Part shown: positions 7,919 through 9,147 of the stretch, one piece after another
Numbering within the stretch: the stretch's first letter is position 1
Layout: every line of letters begins with the position of its first letter
Assembly (NCBI GenBank): GCA_030950975.1
Contig: JAUZQL010000010.1
Coordinates: 1-9,147 of the forward strand
Source of the DNA: Mariprofundaceae bacterium
GTDB lineage: Bacteria > Pseudomonadota > Zetaproteobacteria > Mariprofundales > Mariprofundaceae
Direction of reading: 5' to 3'
DNA length: 9,147 nt
Notes under the pieces: generated by a model
Told to the model about the DNA's origin: nothing
The model's input: the letters and a program-made list of their open reading frames with translations, nothing else
The model's database searches: none
Translations under genes and position numbers: made by a program

Positions 7919-7925
7919 CTCCTTT
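7919..7925 (-). promoter_or_regulatory. Ribosome binding site of pepN (AAAGGAG)
   Basis: Read on the - strand, AAAGGAG lies five bases before the pepN ATG (7913-7911). It falls almost wholly within the pepN-proximal copy of the 13-bp tandem duplication (7920-7932), with the last G just outside it. Confidence 0.75.
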
Positions 7926-7945
7926 GGGGTCATCCTTTGGGGTCA
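7920..7945. repeat. Perfect 13-bp tandem duplication at the transposase-pepN junction
   Basis: TCCTTTGGGGTCA occurs twice head to tail at 7920-7932 and 7933-7945 (- strand: TGACCCCAAAGGA). The left end of the RAYT element (7939 onward) begins inside the second copy. On the - strand, the copy nearer pepN supplies both the transposase stop codon (TGA, 7932-7930) and most of the pepN ribosome binding site. Confidence 0.95.
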
Positions 7946-8886
7946 GGCTTCCATAACTTGATATTATCGTGAATTAAATCAATCTTTTTCTTAAATTCAC
8001 CATCAGTAATCAATCGTTTTTCCAGTTTTCGCACAGCCGTACTCATGGTTGCCACATCACGATGAAAATACGTCGCCATTGTCGTTAGCGATTCCTCACT
8101 AAATTTACCCATGAGCCAAGCGACAACGGCTCGTGCTTCGGAATGTTTACGCACTCTTGTCCGTTCAGATAACGCCGAAGTTTCAAGCTCGTAAACCTTG
8201 CATACATGCGCAATACACTCATCTAAGGTGAGTGTCCGTTTAGTATTTAAGGGACGCTTTAAAACCTGTTCAGCAAAGCGATCATTACCCAACACGCGTC
8301 TATCTTTTCCGCCAGTATGAAAGTCAGCTCGATGTGATTCCGATAAACCATCCATCACAAAAGAAGCATACGATTTTCTTGCAGCATCAAGATGAGATGA
8401 AAAATGAGAAAGCACCGTATCAGAAGTCAGCCAAGGCACTATTTGTTCGCCAGTATATGCCAGATGGCTACTCCATGAGTACGCCGAAGGATGTTTAACC
8501 ATTCCAGCCCGAACAGGGTTGAGATGCGTGTAACGAACCAGCTCCAGCAAGTAATGATCTTCATCAATCAGCAAGGCCTTGAATCGACCTTGAAACAAGT
8601 GACCCGTTCGATTTTGATGGTTATTAAACCAGCGAGTGTAACGAAAAGATAGATTTTGCATGATTTGAGATAGAGGAATATTTCCAACCTGAATCACAAG
8701 GTGAACATGGTTGTCCATCAAGCAAAAAGCATGAATACGATGTTCAAATCGCTCAACACCTTCCTGTAATAACATGAAAAAATGATACCTATCAGCATCA
8801 TTGGAAAATATTTCATCACCGCCATTGCCACGAAGCATGACATGGTAATAGCCGCCATCGATATGAATTCTGGGTTGTCTTGCCAT
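7930..8886 (-). CDS. REP-associated tyrosine transposase (RAYT; HUH/Y1 transposase, DnaA-like C terminus)
   Basis: A 318-residue single-strand DNA transposase of the Y1_Tnp (IS200/IS605-related) superfamily. The catalytic domain (about 8-130) shows YYHVMLRGNGG (13-23), the HUH motif His60-Val-His62 in CLMDNHVHLVIQ, the probable nucleophile Tyr83 in LSFRYTRWFN, GHLFQGRFKA (95-104) and YTHLNPVRAGMV. The C-terminal part (about 220-300) resembles DnaA domain IV: a helical region ending in ARAVVAWLMGKFSEESLTTMATYFHRD then STAVRKLEKR, as in long RAYT proteins. The start at 8886 has no good Shine-Dalgarno site, and no upstream in-frame start is available before the terminal repeat. The last residues, IKLWKPDP, are encoded by the terminal repeat itself, and the final KG and stop lie in flanking DNA. 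The gene looks intact, ends 16 bases before pepN and reads in the same direction. Confidence 0.92.
   Translation of the reverse strand: MARQPRIHIDGGYYHVMLRGNGGDEIFSNDADRYHFFMLLQEGVERFEHRIHAFCLMDNHVHLVIQVGNIPLSQIMQNLSFRYTRWFNNHQNRTGHLFQGRFKALLIDEDHYLLELVRYTHLNPVRAGMVKHPSAYSWSSHLAYTGEQIVPWLTSDTVLSHFSSHLDAARKSYASFVMDGLSESHRADFHTGGKDRRVLGNDRFAEQVLKRPLNTKRTLTLDECIAHVCKVYELETSALSERTRVRKHSEARAVVAWLMGKFSEESLTTMATYFHRDVATMSTAVRKLEKRLITDGEFKKKIDLIHDNIKLWKPDPKG
7940..7967 (+). repeat. Terminal repeat, left copy
   Basis: This begins GGGTCAGGCTTCCATAAC and ends TTGATATTAT. It is the exact reverse complement of 8911-8938 and, extended by one G to 7939, identical to 9014-9040 over 27 bp. Unlike classical enterobacterial REP sequences, the repeat has almost no internal palindrome. 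On the - strand it encodes the last residues of the transposase. Confidence 0.95.
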
Positions 8887-8910
8887 GCTGGAAACATACT
8901 TTCGACTCGA

Positions 8911-8938
8911 ATAATATCAAGTTATGGAAGCCTGACCC
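8911..8938 (-). repeat. Terminal repeat, middle copy (inverted)
   Basis: Exact inverted match of 7940-7967 over 28 bp. It forms the right end of the transposase element, 24 bases upstream of the transposase start codon. It also faces the third copy at 9014-9040 across a 75-bp spacer. Confidence 0.95.
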
Positions 8939-8949
8939 TATTTTTTTTG

Positions 8950-8973
8950 ACTCTAGTTATTACTCTAGTTATC
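8950..8973 (+). repeat. Short tandem repeat, two 12-bp units
   Basis: ACTCTAGTTATT (8950-8961) is followed directly by ACTCTAGTTATC (8962-8973), differing only in the last base. It sits in the spacer between the middle and right terminal repeats. Role unknown. Confidence 0.85.
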
Positions 8974-8993
8974 GGATAATCATGATCGTTTTG

Positions 8994-9020
8994 TGACCCA
9001 GTTTCCTGAAAACGGGGTCA
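8994..9020. other. Imperfect hairpin at the outer end of the right repeat
   Basis: TGACCC (8994-8999) pairs with GGGTCA (9015-9020), and GTTT (9001-9004) pairs with AAAC (9010-9013), with one A/G mismatch between the two stems and a five-base loop. The right arm is the first six bases of the repeat core, so the stem joins repeat and spacer. Hairpins next to a short guide are what HUH transposases usually recognise; a role here is an inference. Confidence 0.5.
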
Positions 9021-9040
9021 GGCTTCCATAACTTGATATT
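9014..9040 (+). repeat. Terminal repeat, right solitary copy
   Basis: A 27-bp exact match to 7939-7965 in the same orientation. Its inner side would face right, but no second transposase gene follows within the window. It is therefore either a solitary end or half of an inverted pair with the middle copy. It lies 20 bases past the stop codon of the partial - strand gene at 9061. Confidence 0.95.
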
Positions 9041-9060
9041 TTCTTAGTTTCTTTAAAAAA

Positions 9061-9147
9061 TTACACGCTGGCTTGAGCAACAACATCGCCAAGTTGGATA
9101 TACGTCTCAATGCCTGCCTTAGTGTTCTTTAACATATCACTTGAGGG
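9061..9147 (-). CDS. Partial CDS, C-terminal 28 residues of an unidentified protein
   Basis: Read on the - strand, a frame open from the window edge ends with TAA at 9063-9061 and reads PSSDMLKNTKAGIETYIQ then LGDVVAQASV. The peptide looks like an amphipathic helix typical of a protein tail, not random translation, and the stop is followed by a T-run (9059-9053) after which the repeats begin. I do not recognise the family. The call rests only on 28 codons without a stop and plausible composition, and the rest of the gene lies outside the window. Confidence 0.45.
   Translation of the reverse strand, partial: PSSDMLKNTKAGIETYIQLGDVVAQASV

Larger units (their letters stand above)
7939..8938 (-). 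mobile_element. RAYT element with perfect 28-bp terminal inverted repeats
   Basis: About 1 kb bounded by inverted copies of one repeat (7940-7967 and 8911-8938, identical over 28 bp) and carrying a single HUH transposase gene. The GGG ends point outward and the ATATTAT ends point inward. No target-site duplication is visible, as expected for HUH-type transposition. The left end lies 26 bases from the pepN start codon. Intact repeats and an intact reading frame suggest a recent or still functional element. Confidence 0.75.
8911..9040. repeat. REPIN-like inverted pair of terminal repeats with 75-bp spacer
   Basis: The middle copy (8911-8938) and the right copy (9014-9040) are inverted with their GGG ends facing each other, sharing a 26-bp core. 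Single-stranded DNA or RNA of this segment could fold into a 26-bp stem around the spacer. The spacer contains a run of eight T (8941-8948), a 12-bp tandem repeat and a smaller hairpin. Paired inverted repeats of this kind are what RAYT proteins mobilise in systems described as REPINs; calling this one a REPIN is an inference from layout alone. Confidence 0.5.

Noticed and set aside
8893..8920. TTGATA (in the repeat) and TATGTT with 16-base spacing as a transposase promoter
   Set aside because: Transcription would start about at the ATG, leaving no leader, and the -10 match is poor. The similarity may be chance.
7920..9040. CRISPR-like array from the repeated 26-bp core
   Set aside because: Only three copies, mixed orientation, spacers of about 945 and 75 bp, and no cas genes; they are element ends.

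Overview
The window looks like ordinary chromosome from a moderately AT-rich Gram-negative proteobacterium. The evidence is a pstA-pstB-phoU order, an E. coli-like PstB, a full-length PepN colinear with the E. coli enzyme to within three residues at its active site, and a RAYT-type transposase. I cannot name the genus from sequence alone. Every complete gene reads through without a visible frameshift.

Left half, + strand (1-4855). The window opens inside pstA, the phosphate-permease subunit. pstA is translationally coupled to pstB (ATPase) through a 4-base overlap at a TTG start. phoU follows, the negative regulator of phosphate uptake and signalling. After a 44-base gap comes radC (MPN/JAB family), and then recQ (DNA helicase with a C-terminal HTH extension). 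A hairpin just after recQ, whose U-G wobble pairing favours the + strand transcript, probably ends this transcription unit. A short gene for an 87-residue, two-helix membrane protein follows on the + strand (4969-5232) and converges on the next gene.

Right half, - strand (5307-9147). pepN encodes a full M1-family alanyl aminopeptidase. Directly upstream of it sits a 1-kb RAYT mobile element: an HUH/Y1 transposase gene with a DnaA-domain-IV-like C terminus, bounded by 28-bp perfect terminal inverted repeats. The transposase gene ends 16 bases before the pepN start codon, and a perfect 13-bp tandem duplication lies exactly at this junction. A third, solitary copy of the terminal repeat lies 75 bp beyond the right end of the element, facing the middle copy in inverted orientation. 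The spacer between them holds a 12-bp tandem repeat and a hairpin. Beyond that copy, the last 87 bases look like the C-terminal end of an unidentified - strand gene.

The pst/phoU, radC, recQ and pepN genes are well-known housekeeping functions. The part that deserves attention is 7920-9040. There the RAYT element appears to have remodelled the pepN upstream region, its terminal repeat encodes the last residues of its own transposase, and an extra repeat copy forms an inverted pair. I found no tRNA, rRNA, CRISPR array, defence island or clearly new system.
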